A stretch of DNA of 47,062 nt, taken from assembly GCA_023431215.1 (NCBI GenBank), contig JAEYXR010000072.1, positions 1 through 47,062 of the forward strand, written 5' to 3'. Both the position numbers and the translations under genes were made by a program. Every line of letters starts with the position of its first letter. The stretch's first letter is position 1. Shown here piece by piece: positions 17,262 through 25,116 of this stretch. Under the pieces are notes generated by a model. That model saw only the letters and a program-made list of their open reading frames with translations, was not told where the DNA came from and made no database searches. This stretch comes from Bacillota bacterium (lineage in GTDB: Bacteria > Bacillota > Clostridia > Oscillospirales > Ruminococcaceae).

Positions 17262-18068
17262 TTATCCAAGTGCCACATCCAGTATCATCATCAGAGTAAA
17301 CCCGATAATGCAGCCTACCGTGGCAAGCTCAGCCTCCTCGTGCCCACCGGATTGCGCACTGGGAATCAGTTCTTCTACCACAACAAAAATCATGGCGCCA
17401 GCGGCAAAAGAGAGGGCAAAAGGCAAAATTGCCTGCATGGTGGTAACAAGCAGTGCACCCATCACGCCTGCAATGGGCTCCACAATGCCCGATGCCTGCC
17501 CGTAAAAAAAGCTTTTACTCCTGGTCATGCCTTCTCGGCGCAGGGGGATGGAAACTGCGGCACCTTCGGGAAAGTTTTGTAAACCCATACCCAAAGCCAC
17601 CGTCATGGCAGCCATAAGCGTCATGCCCTCCTGACCGCTGGCAATGGCGCCAAAGGCCACGCCCACAGCAAGACCTTCCGGAATATTGTGCAGGGTGATG
17701 GAAATTACCAGCAGCAGGCTTCGAGCCCAGCTGCTTTTGGGGCCGTCCTCCTGGGTTTGCCCTCCAGGGGCGATGTGCATATGGGGAAGCAGGCGGTCTG
17801 CCAGCCATAAAAAACCGGCTCCGCACAAAAATCCCCCGGATGCCACCAACCAGGCCGGTGTGGAACCTCCTTCGGCCATTTCTAGCGCAGGTGCCAGCAA
17901 AGACCAGAAGCTGGCGGCTATCATAACGCCGGAAGCAAAGCCGAGCATCATATTTAAAACATGGATTTTAACTTCTTTAAAGAAAAATACCATGGCTGCG
18001 CCAAGGGCTGTCATTCCCCAGGTAAACAGTGTTGCTAAAAGAGTTAACAATATGGGGTTTTGTGTCAT
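17262..18068 (-). CDS. ZIP-family divalent metal importer
   Basis: This 268-residue membrane protein is a ZIP transporter that brings Zn2+, Fe2+ or similar ions into the cytoplasm. TM4 carries HNIPEGLAVG (H127, N128, E131) and TM5 carries NFPEGAAVS (N165, E168), the binuclear metal site of the family. A histidine-containing loop (PHMHIAPGG) lies before TM4. Eight membrane segments are expected from the hydrophobicity. ATG at 18068 follows AAAGGAG. It is the last gene of an apparent permease-fur-ZIP operon, 37 bp after fur, so it is probably under the upstream metal-responsive box. The exact metal cannot be told from motifs alone. Confidence 0.92.
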   Translation of the reverse strand: MTQNPILLTLLATLFTWGMTALGAAMVFFFKEVKIHVLNMMLGFASGVMIAASFWSLLAPALEMAEGGSTPAWLVASGGFLCGAGFLWLADRLLPHMHIAPGGQTQEDGPKSSWARSLLLVISITLHNIPEGLAVGVAFGAIASGQEGMTLMAAMTVALGMGLQNFPEGAAVSIPLRREGMTRSKSFFYGQASGIVEPIAGVMGALLVTTMQAILPFALSFAAGAMIFVVVEELIPSAQSGGHEEAELATVGCIIGFTLMMILDVALG

Positions 18069-18105
18069 ATTACGTCTCCTTTATACTATTAGTATATTAA
18101 ATAAA

Positions 18106-18519
18106 CTATTCGTGCTCTTTCTTCTCTCTTTGACAGGCTGGACATACTCCAATAAACTCCAAATTATGCCCCATTACCTCAAAGCCGGTGTCACCTTTAA
18201 TTTGAATTGTAATTTCATTTAACGGGCAGGCATGAATCTCCTGCTCGGTACCGCAGATGCAGCATACAATACGGTGGCAATGGGCAGCGGTATTGGGCTG
18301 ATAGGTTGCAACTCCGTCCTGCCCTACAGTTTTAATGAGTACACCGCGGGAGGTAAGTGCACTAAGGTTGCGGTATATTGTTGAAAGACTAATGCCCCCG
18401 GGCAGCAGGTCATAAAGTTCTTCTGCGGTTAAAGAGTGTTTTTGCCTGCTTAGCATATTTAATATAGCCCGCCTCTGGGGTGTATTTTTCATCTGAGCTT
18501 TTTTCAGAGTTTTTTCCAT
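18106..18519 (-). CDS. Fur-family metalloregulator
   Basis: The 137-residue protein is a Fur-superfamily repressor (Fur, Zur, PerR or Mur type). The winged helix spans about residues 12-70 with LSTIYRNLSAL as recognition helix. Residues H80 and H82 (AHCHRIVC) and two CxxC pairs (C86-C89 and C126-C129) are the expected structural zinc site and part of the regulatory site. The start ATG at 18519 (MEKTLKKAQM) has AGGGG upstream; an in-frame extension to 18612 lacks family similarity. It lies between a metal exporter and an importer gene. A 7-1-7 box near the operon promoter suggests autoregulation. I cannot decide which metal it senses. Confidence 0.92.
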   Translation of the reverse strand: MEKTLKKAQMKNTPQRRAILNMLSRQKHSLTAEELYDLLPGGISLSTIYRNLSALTSRGVLIKTVGQDGVATYQPNTAAHCHRIVCCICGTEQEIHACPLNEITIQIKGDTGFEVMGHNLEFIGVCPACQREKKEHE

Positions 18520-18571
18520 GAAACCATCCCCTATTCTTGCGCACTTGGTAAATAGCCAATGTAACCGGGTT

Positions 18572-18605
18572 ATTGTGCAGGTTGCTAAAAGTGAATTTGC
18601 ACAAT
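18572..18605. repeat. Inverted repeat upstream of the fur-family gene
   Basis: ATTGTGCA (18572-18579) and TGCACAAT (18598-18605) form an 8-bp inverted repeat in the gap between the permease stop and the Fur start. It could be a hairpin reducing read-through or an additional operator. Confidence 0.5.
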
Positions 18606-18639
18606 TGCTCATTCAAAATACACATGAGAATACTGCTGA

Positions 18640-19512
18640 CTAAACTACAAAGCTAAAAAGCTGCATCATGGAGCCTGTTACCACGGCAACTACATACAAA
18701 ATTGCCATAATACGTATATTATCCCTTACATTGAGGTTAACACGCCACAGAACGGCAAGTCCTGCTCCTGCTCCGGTAAGCAGGCCGGCGGCCAGTGCAC
18801 CAAAGCTCACTGTTCCCTCTATAAACAATCGTGTCAGTATCACCGAAGCTGCACAGTTGGGTATAAAGCCTATGAGAGCTGCCAGCGCAGGCTGAAAGAT
18901 GCTGCCTTTTAGCAGCAGTGCGCCCAGACGCTCCTGTCCCACAGCCTCTACAACCGCACCCAATATTAACGAAACAACAAACAGGAAGAAAAAGATCTCC
19001 AAAGTATGGTGTAACGCTGATTTTAAAACACTATGCTCACAGTCACAATCTTTGCAGATTTCTTGCATTTGGTCCTCTTCAGCAAGCAGCGGTTTTTTGT
19101 GGGCTTTAAGGCGCATTGCTGCCAGTAAATCCACCAATATTCCAGCGACCAATGCAATGACTATCTTTATCACCATCAGCCACAACACGGTACCGTAAAG
19201 CTGTGGCTCTGACAACAGAACGGGAATGGCTTCATCAGAGGTAGAAAGAAAAACCGCTATCAGTGCACCTGCCGTAATAATGCGCCCGCTGTACAGGTTG
19301 GCAGCAGCAACAGAAAAACCGCATTGGGGGATACACCCCAAAAAAGCACCTGCCACCGGCCCCAGTTTGCGGCTGCCTGCCATCATATGATTCATTTTGT
19401 CCGAAGCACGGTGCTCCAAATATTCCAGCAGCAAATAGGCACCAAACAAAAAAGGCAACGCCTTTATGCTGTCTAACAGTGCATCTAACATAATTTCATA
19501 AATGGTCTCCAA
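18640..19512 (-). CDS. Putative 10-TM heavy-metal exporter (ArsP_2 / PF11449-like)
   Basis: This 290-residue integral membrane protein has about ten hydrophobic segments in two repeats. GCIPQCGFSVAAANLYSG in the first half and GFIPNCAASVILTRLF in the second resemble the cysteine-bearing motifs of the family annotated as putative metal exporters or manganese transporters. A hydrophilic central loop contains CKDCDCEH, a likely cytoplasmic metal-binding patch. ATG at 19512 follows an AGGAGGG. It is the first gene of the permease-fur-ZIP run and has a consensus promoter with a Fur-type box at its 5' side. Substrate and transport direction are inferred from family annotation only. Confidence 0.8.
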   Translation of the reverse strand: METIYEIMLDALLDSIKALPFLFGAYLLLEYLEHRASDKMNHMMAGSRKLGPVAGAFLGCIPQCGFSVAAANLYSGRIITAGALIAVFLSTSDEAIPVLLSEPQLYGTVLWLMVIKIVIALVAGILVDLLAAMRLKAHKKPLLAEEDQMQEICKDCDCEHSVLKSALHHTLEIFFFLFVVSLILGAVVEAVGQERLGALLLKGSIFQPALAALIGFIPNCAASVILTRLFIEGTVSFGALAAGLLTGAGAGLAVLWRVNLNVRDNIRIMAILYVVAVVTGSMMQLFSFVV

Positions 19513-19566
19513 TGGGGAACCCTCCTTTAGCCGGTGGCCGCAACCCTTTATTGGCTGCTTTCTAAA

Positions 19567-19581
19567 TGCGAATCATTCGCA
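19567..19581. promoter_or_regulatory. Fur-superfamily 7-1-7 operator
   Basis: TGCGAATCATTCGCA is a perfect 7-1-7 palindrome with the AATnATT core shared by Fur, Zur and PerR boxes. It sits a few bases downstream of the predicted start of the exporter-fur-ZIP transcript, a typical repression position. Confidence 0.75.
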
Positions 19582-19590
19582 ATAATGCTC

Positions 19591-19618
19591 ATTATATTCT
19601 TAATTGCGCCATTGTCAA
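19591..19618 (-). promoter_or_regulatory. Promoter of the exporter-fur-ZIP operon
   Basis: On the minus strand TTGACA (19618-19613) and TATAAT (19596-19591) are both perfect, 16 bases apart. The predicted start is near 19584, just before the 7-1-7 operator. Confidence 0.8.
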
Positions 19619-19731
19619 GATAGTATGCTCTTTTTTATTGGCAATTTTGCCAAAGTTATCCATGGTTTATACACAATATTACTGTCTACTTACAAAATAA
19701 CCAATCACGATGATTGTACCGACAAAAGCTA

Positions 19732-19760
19732 TTGACATTCTTCTGGTTTTGTCTTACAAT
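19732..19760 (+). promoter_or_regulatory. Promoter of the feo operon
   Basis: TTGACA (19732-19737) is followed after 17 bases by TACAAT (19755-19760), predicting a start near 19767. A palindromic operator begins six bases after that start. Confidence 0.82.
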
Positions 19761-19772
19761 CAAATCATAAAA

Positions 19773-19788
19773 GTTAGCATATGCTAAC
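19773..19788. promoter_or_regulatory. Palindromic operator 1 of the feo operon
   Basis: GTTAGCATATGCTAAC is a perfect 16-bp palindrome, immediately downstream of the predicted transcription start. The GTTAGC arms are reminiscent of DtxR/MntR-type boxes and unlike the Fur box on the other side of the region. Confidence 0.7.
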
Positions 19789-19810
19789 AGTTGCCGAAAG
19801 GCAATTTTTT
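19789..19810 (+). terminator. Terminator-like hairpin in the feo leader
   Basis: AGTTGCC and GGCAATT pair around a GAAA tetraloop, followed by a run of six Ts. It sits between the feo promoter and feoA, so it is either an attenuator or ends a short leader RNA. Confidence 0.6.
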
Positions 19811-19820
19811 ACACACCAAG

Positions 19821-19838
19821 GGTTAGCCTTTGCTAACC
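19821..19838. promoter_or_regulatory. Palindromic operator 2 of the feo operon
   Basis: GGTTAGCCTTTGCTAACC has the same GTTAGC-N4-GCTAAC arms as operator 1. The two centres are 49 bp apart, about 4.7 helical turns. Confidence 0.65.
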
Positions 19839-19953
19839 TGCATGCGGACAAAGCAATCACTAAAAACAATTTTAAAACCTGCTTTGTGCGTAAGATTTCA
19901 TCATTCGTTACCCCTGTGGGCACCAGTGCAAAATGAAAGAATGGAGTATTATT

Positions 19954-20193
19954 ATGACTCTGGATCAAGTAAAAATTGGTAGTACTGTTGTTATTTCTAC
20001 AATAGGCGGCAGCGGTATTCTTCGCAGACGTTTGTTGGATATGGGGCTTACCCCCAAAACACGCATTACCGTACGCAAGGTGGCACCAATGGGCGACCCC
20101 ATTGAGCTGCATCTGCGGGGCTACGAACTTACCATTCGCAAGGAAGAAGCAGCAAAAATAGAGATTAAGAGCGAAGAGGAGGCGGCAAAATGA
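19954..20193 (+). CDS. feoA: Ferrous iron transport protein A
   Basis: This 79-residue SH3-like cytoplasmic protein assists the FeoB iron transporter. MTLDQVKIGSTVVISTIGGSG and the LLDMGLTPKTRITV segment are characteristic of FeoA. I start it at ATG 19954, preceded by GGAG with 7 bases of spacing; an upstream in-frame ATG at 19933 has no ribosome-binding site. Its stop overlaps the feoB start by four bases (ATGA), so the two are translationally coupled. Expression is probably controlled by the two GTTAGC boxes and the leader hairpin upstream. Confidence 0.93.
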   Translation: MTLDQVKIGSTVVISTIGGSGILRRRLLDMGLTPKTRITVRKVAPMGDPIELHLRGYELTIRKEEAAKIEIKSEEEAAK

Positions 20194-22196
20194 CCTTTGC
20201 ACTCATTGGCAACCAAAACTGCGGCAAAACCACCCTCTTCAATCAGCTTACCGGCAGTAACCAGCACGTCGGTAACTTTCCCGGTGTTACAGTAGAAAAA
20301 AAAGAGGGTACCATTCGGGGAACCAGCCACACAGTAGTAGACCTTCCGGGCATCTATTCCCTTTCTCCCTATACCTCTGAAGAAGTGGTAACCCGCGATT
20401 TTTTGCTGAAAGAAAAGCCCGACGGCATTATTAATATTGTTGATGCCACCAACATTGAGCGCAATCTGTACCTTTCTTTGCAGCTCATTGAGCTGCAAAT
20501 TCCTATGGTGCTTGCGCTGAACATGATGGACGAGATGACCGCCTGTGGCGGCTCGGTGGATATTAAAAAACTGAGCAAAGAGCTGGGCATCCCTGTAGTG
20601 CCTATTTCCGCCAGTAAAAACCAGGGTGTATCGGAGCTGGTTACCCGGGTAATAGAGACAGCCCAGCAAAAACGCCTGCCCCAAAAGCTTGATTTTTGCT
20701 CTGGAGAAGTACATCGTGCCATTCACGGCATTGCACATTTAATAGAAGACCATGCTGTAAAAATTGGCATGCCGGTGCGCTTTGCCGCCACCAAGCTGGT
20801 AGAGGATGACCAACCTACCATTGAAGCCTTGGGGCTGAACCAAAACGAGCTGGAAACTCTGGTGCACATTACCTCTGAAATGGAGACTGCACTGGGTACC
20901 GACCGCGAGGCCGCTTTGGCAGATATGCGCTATACTTACATTGAGAGCCTGACCGCCCACACCGTTCATAAACCTCAGGAAACCAAAGAGCAGCAGCGTT
21001 CTGTGCGCATTGACGGCCTACTGACCCATAAATATCTGGCTATTCCCATATTCCTGCTGATTATGAGCCTTGTTTTTTGGCTTACCTTTGGTGTCTTTGG
21101 GGCTTTCCTTAGTGACCTTATGGGAATGCTCATTGACGGGACAACAACCGCGGTGGATGCCGGACTGGCATACTTAGGCATCAACCCTGCTCTGCATTCG
21201 CTGATTATTGATGGTGTATTTGCCGGTGTTGGCAGCGTGCTGTCTTTTCTACCCACCATTTTGGTGCTGTTTTTCTTTCTCAGCATGTTGGAGGACAGCG
21301 GCTACATGGCACGCGTCGCCTTTGTGATGGATAAGCTTCTGCGCAAAATCGGTCTTTCGGGCCGTTCCTTTGTTCCTATGCTCATCGGCTTTGGGTGTTC
21401 CGTTCCTGCCATTATGGCAACACGTACCCTTTCCAGCGAGCGTGACCGCAAAATGACCATTATCCTTACACCTTTTATGAGCTGCAGCGCAAAGCTGCCT
21501 ATTTATGCGGTTTTTACCTCCGCTTTCTTCCCCGAAAATGCCGCCTTGGTTATGATTTTTCTCTATCTGCTGGGTATGGTGGTGGCGGTTATTTATGGGC
21601 TTATATTAAAAAACACCAAGTTCCGGGGCAATCCCGTTCCCTTTGTTATGGAGCTCCCCGCTTATCGCCTGCCGGCGCCAAAAACCATTGTCCTGCATAT
21701 GTGGGAAAAGGCAAAAGACTTCATTCACAAGGCCTTTACCGTCATTTTTGTTGCCACCATCATCATCTGGCTGCTGCAAAGCTTTGATCTGCGCTTTAAC
21801 ATGGTGGCGGACAGCTCCGATAGTATTCTGGCTCTCATCGGTACTGCCATTGCTCCCCTCTTTGCTCCTCTGGGCTTTGGCAACTGGATGGCTTCCACCG
21901 CTCTTATTACAGGTCTTACCGCCAAGGAAGCTGTGGTGAGCACCTTGGCAGTGCTGACCGGCGCAGGAGATACCACTTCTCTGCTGCCTTTGCTTTCCCA
22001 AATGTTCACACCCCTTGCCGCATTCTCCTTTCTTTGCTTTACCCTGCTGTATATGCCCTGTGTTGCCGCATTTGCTGCAGTACGGCGGGAATATGGCTCC
22101 GGGTGGAAGGCAACACTGATTATGGCTTCCCAAACTGCCATTGCCTGGTTGGTGGCCTTTGGAATTTATCAGGTTGGCACACTTTTAGGTTTTTAG
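20190..22196 (+). CDS. feoB: Ferrous iron transporter FeoB
   Basis: FeoB is the GTPase-containing membrane permease for Fe2+ uptake, mainly under anaerobic conditions. The cytoplasmic G domain has G1 GNQNCGKTT (7-15), G3 DLPGIYS (51-57) and G4 NMMD (111-114). The G1 loop has the QNC variant in place of the more common PNS or PNV. A helical guanine-dissociation-inhibitor region follows to about residue 270, then about eight membrane segments with two Gate motifs (GFGCSVPAIMATRT and, after the repeat, FTLLYMPCVAAFAA, both with a cysteine). The length of 668 aa is at the short end of the family. A Cys-rich membrane protein gene follows. Confidence 0.97.
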   Translation: MTFALIGNQNCGKTTLFNQLTGSNQHVGNFPGVTVEKKEGTIRGTSHTVVDLPGIYSLSPYTSEEVVTRDFLLKEKPDGIINIVDATNIERNLYLSLQLIELQIPMVLALNMMDEMTACGGSVDIKKLSKELGIPVVPISASKNQGVSELVTRVIETAQQKRLPQKLDFCSGEVHRAIHGIAHLIEDHAVKIGMPVRFAATKLVEDDQPTIEALGLNQNELETLVHITSEMETALGTDREAALADMRYTYIESLTAHTVHKPQETKEQQRSVRIDGLLTHKYLAIPIFLLIMSLVFWLTFGVFGAFLSDLMGMLIDGTTTAVDAGLAYLGINPALHSLIIDGVFAGVGSVLSFLPTILVLFFFLSMLEDSGYMARVAFVMDKLLRKIGLSGRSFVPMLIGFGCSVPAIMATRTLSSERDRKMTIILTPFMSCSAKLPIYAVFTSAFFPENAALVMIFLYLLGMVVAVIYGLILKNTKFRGNPVPFVMELPAYRLPAPKTIVLHMWEKAKDFIHKAFTVIFVATIIIWLLQSFDLRFNMVADSSDSILALIGTAIAPLFAPLGFGNWMASTALITGLTAKEAVVSTLAVLTGAGDTTSLLPLLSQMFTPLAAFSFLCFTLLYMPCVAAFAAVRREYGSGWKATLIMASQTAIAWLVAFGIYQVGTLLGF

Positions 22197-22280
22197 ACAA
22201 GGTGCAAACATTTTAGACGAAATACAATTTTTTATTATATTATTACATATAGTATAATATTAACAGGAGGTTTGGTCGCT

Positions 22281-22460
22281 ATGAATTTTTTTGACTGGAT
22301 ACTTATCGGCATCATTGTGGTGCTGGTACTTTGGGCAGTGGCAGTCATTAGAAAAAAGAAACAGTCCGGAGGCTGTGCAGGATGCAGCGGATGTGGCGGC
22401 GGCTGTTCCTCCTGTCCCTCCGCCGCAGCACCGCAAGAAGAATCCGACAATCAAAAATAA
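22281..22460 (+). CDS. FeoB-associated Cys-rich membrane protein
   Basis: This 59-residue protein has one N-terminal membrane segment (FFDWILIGIIVVLVLWAVAV), a basic stop-transfer stretch (RKKK) and a tail rich in Cys and Gly (GGCAGCSGCGGGCSSC). It matches the FeoB-associated family found directly after feoB in many Firmicutes; the cysteines may bind iron at the membrane surface or influence FeoB gating. ATG at 22281 is 10 bases after AGGAGG; a TTG nearer the ribosome-binding site is less suitable. It follows feoB by 84 bp and ends at a strong bidirectional terminator, so it is the last feo gene. Confidence 0.88.
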   Translation: MNFFDWILIGIIVVLVLWAVAVIRKKKQSGGCAGCSGCGGGCSSCPSAAAPQEESDNQK

Positions 22461-22468
22461 GGCAATAC

Positions 22469-22504
22469 AAAAAGAGTGTATCCTTTGCGGATACACTCTT
22501 TTTT
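22469..22504. terminator. Bidirectional intrinsic terminator between feo and dxs
   Basis: AAAAAGAGTGTATCC and GGATACACTCTTTTT are perfect complements around TTTGC, with runs of A and T on either side. It ends the feo transcript and the MEP-gene transcript. Confidence 0.95.
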
Positions 22505-22510
22505 CACAGA

Positions 22511-24385
22511 TCATTTTTTCAGCTTATTGTTAATTCGGCTGCAAAGCCCTTGGGCATCCAGTCCCAAGCGATGCAGAATACTGCACCTGTCCCCATGGGG
22601 AATAAATTCATCCGGCACGCCTGCCACCGTCATGTTGGGTGCAAAGCCCAGCCGTGCCGCCTCCAGCAGCAGACAGCTTCCCAGGGAACCTGCCTCGGTG
22701 GCCTCCTCATATACAAACAGAGGTTTCCCCTCCTCCAGTAGCGTTTGGTACATGGTGTGGTCAATGGGCTTTAAAAATCTTGCGTTAATCACTCCAATGT
22801 CAATTCCCTGTGTCTTTAGCTGTTCCTTGGCCTGCAGTGCTTCGCCCACAAAATCTCCATAGGTTATCACCACAGCATCTCTGCCCTCGCACAGCTTTTC
22901 CCAGCTTCCTATGGGCAGGGGTGTAAGGTCACGCTGGGTAACCGGCAGCGGATTTTTGGAGTACCGCAGCATAAACGGCTTTTCACCTGCAAAGGCAGTT
23001 GCCAAAAGCTGTGTGGTCTCGGCAGCATCCTTACCGTGTGCTATCATCACGCCGGGCACAGGCAAAAACAATGAAACATCGTAGATGCCCTGATGGGATA
23101 CACCATCTTCTCCAATGATGCCGCAGCGGTCCACACCGATGACCACACCGCCCTGCATACGGGCAATGTCGTGTACCACCTGGTCGTAACCACGCTGCAA
23201 AAAGGTGGAGTAGATGGAAACAAAAGGTTTTTTGCCCGAAAGTGCCAGGGCATTTGCCATTACCAGCGCATGTTCCTCCGCCATACCGGCATCAATAAAC
23301 CGGTCAGGGAACTCCCGCTGAAACTTCAGCAGCTTAGCACCTGTTGCCATGGCAGGGGTAATGGCCAAAATATCCTTATCCTGCCGGGCAAGCTCACCCA
23401 AGGCACCGCTTACCACCTGGCTCAGCCCTGTAATTCCCGGATTTTTGGGGAAAACGCCGCTTTGAGCATCAAATGCACCCACACCGTGCCAGCGGCCGTC
23501 CGAATCGTCCAAGCAGTGCTCATAACCCTTGCCCTTTTGGGTAATCACATGCAGCAGCACCGGGCGAGGAGATTTCTTGGCTACCTTGAGGTAGGCTTCC
23601 AGCTCCTCCAAATCGTGGCCGTCTATAGGACCATAATAGTTAAAGCCTAAATCTTCAAACAGAGCACCGTTAACTGTATTTTTTAAATACAACTTCTTTA
23701 GCATACCCTTGGCGTTTTCTACAAATGAGACCATGGGTTTTCCAATGACCGGCAATTTGGAAAGAGTAGTCTTGGTAATGCTTTTGGTTTTGGAATAACT
23801 GCTGTTAATACGTATCTGCTCCAACGAATTATGAAGAGCGCCCACATTGCGGCTAATGCTCATTTCGTTATCATTGAGCACCACAATCAGCGGCTTTTGA
23901 TAATCACCGATATGGTTGAGCGCCTCATAGGACATGCCGTTGCCCATAGAGCCGTCTCCGATAACGGCTACTACACTGGTATCCTCCCCAGCCATGTCCC
24001 GAGCCATGGCAAAGCCCAGTGCGGCAGAAAGCGAGGTGGAGGAGTGCCCGCCCTCATAGCAGTCATGAAGGCTTTCGCCCCGGCACTGAAAGCCGGAAAT
24101 TCCGTCCAGCTGGCGCAGGGTATGAAAGCGCTCTGCCCTTCCGGTCAAAATTTTATGGGTGTAGCACTGGTGGCCCACATCAAAAATCAGTTTGTCTCTG
24201 GGGCTTTGAAACACCCGGTGCAAAGCCACCGTCAGTTCTACCACACCCAGATTCGGAGAAAGGTGTCCACCGGTTTGAGAGACATTTTTAATAATAAAGG
24301 TACGCAAATCACAGCACAGCTGCTCCAGCTGCGCCTGATTCATTTCCTTTAAAAACTCCGGTCCCTTAATCTCTTCTATCCTCAT
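22511..24385 (-). CDS. dxs: 1-deoxy-D-xylulose-5-phosphate synthase
   Basis: DXS joins pyruvate and glyceraldehyde 3-phosphate, the first step of the MEP isoprenoid pathway and also a source for thiamine and pyridoxal. The thiamine-diphosphate site is GDGSMGNGMSYEALNH with the downstream LIVVLNDNEMSIS. YSTFLQRGYDQ and DRCGIIGEDG with SHQG identify the pyrimidine domain. AGMAEEHAL stands where most DXS proteins have AEQHAV. The length of 624 aa is normal. ATG at 24385 overlaps the ispD stop by four bases (ATGA). It is the last gene of a five-gene MEP operon and ends at a strong terminator. Several active-site-flanking residues differ from the E. coli type. Confidence 0.93.
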   Translation of the reverse strand: MRIEEIKGPEFLKEMNQAQLEQLCCDLRTFIIKNVSQTGGHLSPNLGVVELTVALHRVFQSPRDKLIFDVGHQCYTHKILTGRAERFHTLRQLDGISGFQCRGESLHDCYEGGHSSTSLSAALGFAMARDMAGEDTSVVAVIGDGSMGNGMSYEALNHIGDYQKPLIVVLNDNEMSISRNVGALHNSLEQIRINSSYSKTKSITKTTLSKLPVIGKPMVSFVENAKGMLKKLYLKNTVNGALFEDLGFNYYGPIDGHDLEELEAYLKVAKKSPRPVLLHVITQKGKGYEHCLDDSDGRWHGVGAFDAQSGVFPKNPGITGLSQVVSGALGELARQDKDILAITPAMATGAKLLKFQREFPDRFIDAGMAEEHALVMANALALSGKKPFVSIYSTFLQRGYDQVVHDIARMQGGVVIGVDRCGIIGEDGVSHQGIYDVSLFLPVPGVMIAHGKDAAETTQLLATAFAGEKPFMLRYSKNPLPVTQRDLTPLPIGSWEKLCEGRDAVVITYGDFVGEALQAKEQLKTQGIDIGVINARFLKPIDHTMYQTLLEEGKPLFVYEEATEAGSLGSCLLLEAARLGFAPNMTVAGVPDEFIPHGDRCSILHRLGLDAQGLCSRINNKLKK

Positions 24386-25116
24386 ATTTTGTTAACAGCG
24401 CTTTCTATTGTTTTAGTTTCGGTTTGACCCGCCCCTTGTTCCAGCCATAGCCGAACACGTTCTAAATCATCACCGGTAGTAATTTTGATGTTGGACTCAT
24501 GCCCCGGCAGTACCCTAACCTCCACACCGCCGCGCTCTAAAAGCATGCAGTCATCGGTAATACTGTCGTCACTGCCGTATTGCCTGTGCAACTCCAGCAG
24601 GCAGGTGCGATGAAACGCCTGAGGTGTTTGAATCAGCCAGGTATTGCTGCGCCGGGTGGTAGATAATACAAATCCCTGCTCATCCGTTACCTTGACGGTG
24701 TCCTTTGAGAGAACACCAACGGTAACGCCACGGCACTGCGCAAGGGCACCCAGGCAGTCGGCAATAAAGCTTTGGCGCACCAAGGGCCTTGCCCCGTCAT
24801 GGATGATGACGTAGTCGCTTTGGGAGGCCTCCAGACATTGCTGTACCGACTGCTGCCGTGTGCTACCTCCTACCACCACTCTGGCAGGTTTGGCAATATG
24901 GCACTGTGCAAGCAGCGTCTCTGCTGATACCTGCTCTTCTTCTTTTACCGCCACCAGCAGTTCATCAACTTGCGAGCAACGGGCAAAGACATCTATGCTG
25001 TAGGCCAGTACCGGCTTGCCGCAAAGGGGTACAAAGTTTTTGTTGTCTCCGGTTCCAAATCTTGTGCTGCTGCCGGCTGCCAGTAAAACGGCCGTCACGC
25101 TTTTATTTTCTATCAT
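24382..25116 (-). CDS. ispD: 2-C-methyl-D-erythritol 4-phosphate cytidylyltransferase
   Basis: IspD attaches CMP to methylerythritol phosphate, the third MEP step. The nucleotidyltransferase motif VLLAAGSSTRFGTGDNKNF, VVVGGSTRQQSVQQCL, IHDGARPLV and the D-D pair in SITDDCMLLE are all present. I start at ATG 25116 (MIENKSVTAV), which overlaps the ispE stop by four bases; an upstream extension to 25161 is only ispE read in another frame. At 244 aa the length is normal. There is no fused IspF domain, unlike in some proteobacteria. It is translationally coupled to both neighbours. Confidence 0.96.
   Translation of the reverse strand: MIENKSVTAVLLAAGSSTRFGTGDNKNFVPLCGKPVLAYSIDVFARCSQVDELLVAVKEEEQVSAETLLAQCHIAKPARVVVGGSTRQQSVQQCLEASQSDYVIIHDGARPLVRQSFIADCLGALAQCRGVTVGVLSKDTVKVTDEQGFVLSTTRRSNTWLIQTPQAFHRTCLLELHRQYGSDDSITDDCMLLERGGVEVRVLPGHESNIKITTGDDLERVRLWLEQGAGQTETKTIESAVNKI

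Larger units (their letters stand above)
19513..19953. other. Divergent control region of the metal-transport island
   Basis: These 441 bp between the exporter operon and feoA hold a minus-strand promoter with a 7-1-7 Fur-type box and a plus-strand promoter with two GTTAGC-N4-GCTAAC boxes. A hairpin with a T-run lies between the two boxes. Each element is listed separately. Confidence 0.8.

Noticed and set aside
19513..19953. A manganese riboswitch (yybP-ykoY type) before the metal exporter
   Set aside because: The expected paired conserved loops are absent; a promoter with a Fur-type box explains the region better.
22253..22258. TATAAT before the FeoB-associated gene as a separate promoter
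   Set aside because: The start it predicts would fall inside the ribosome-binding site, and no -35 is present, so the gene is more likely read from feoB.
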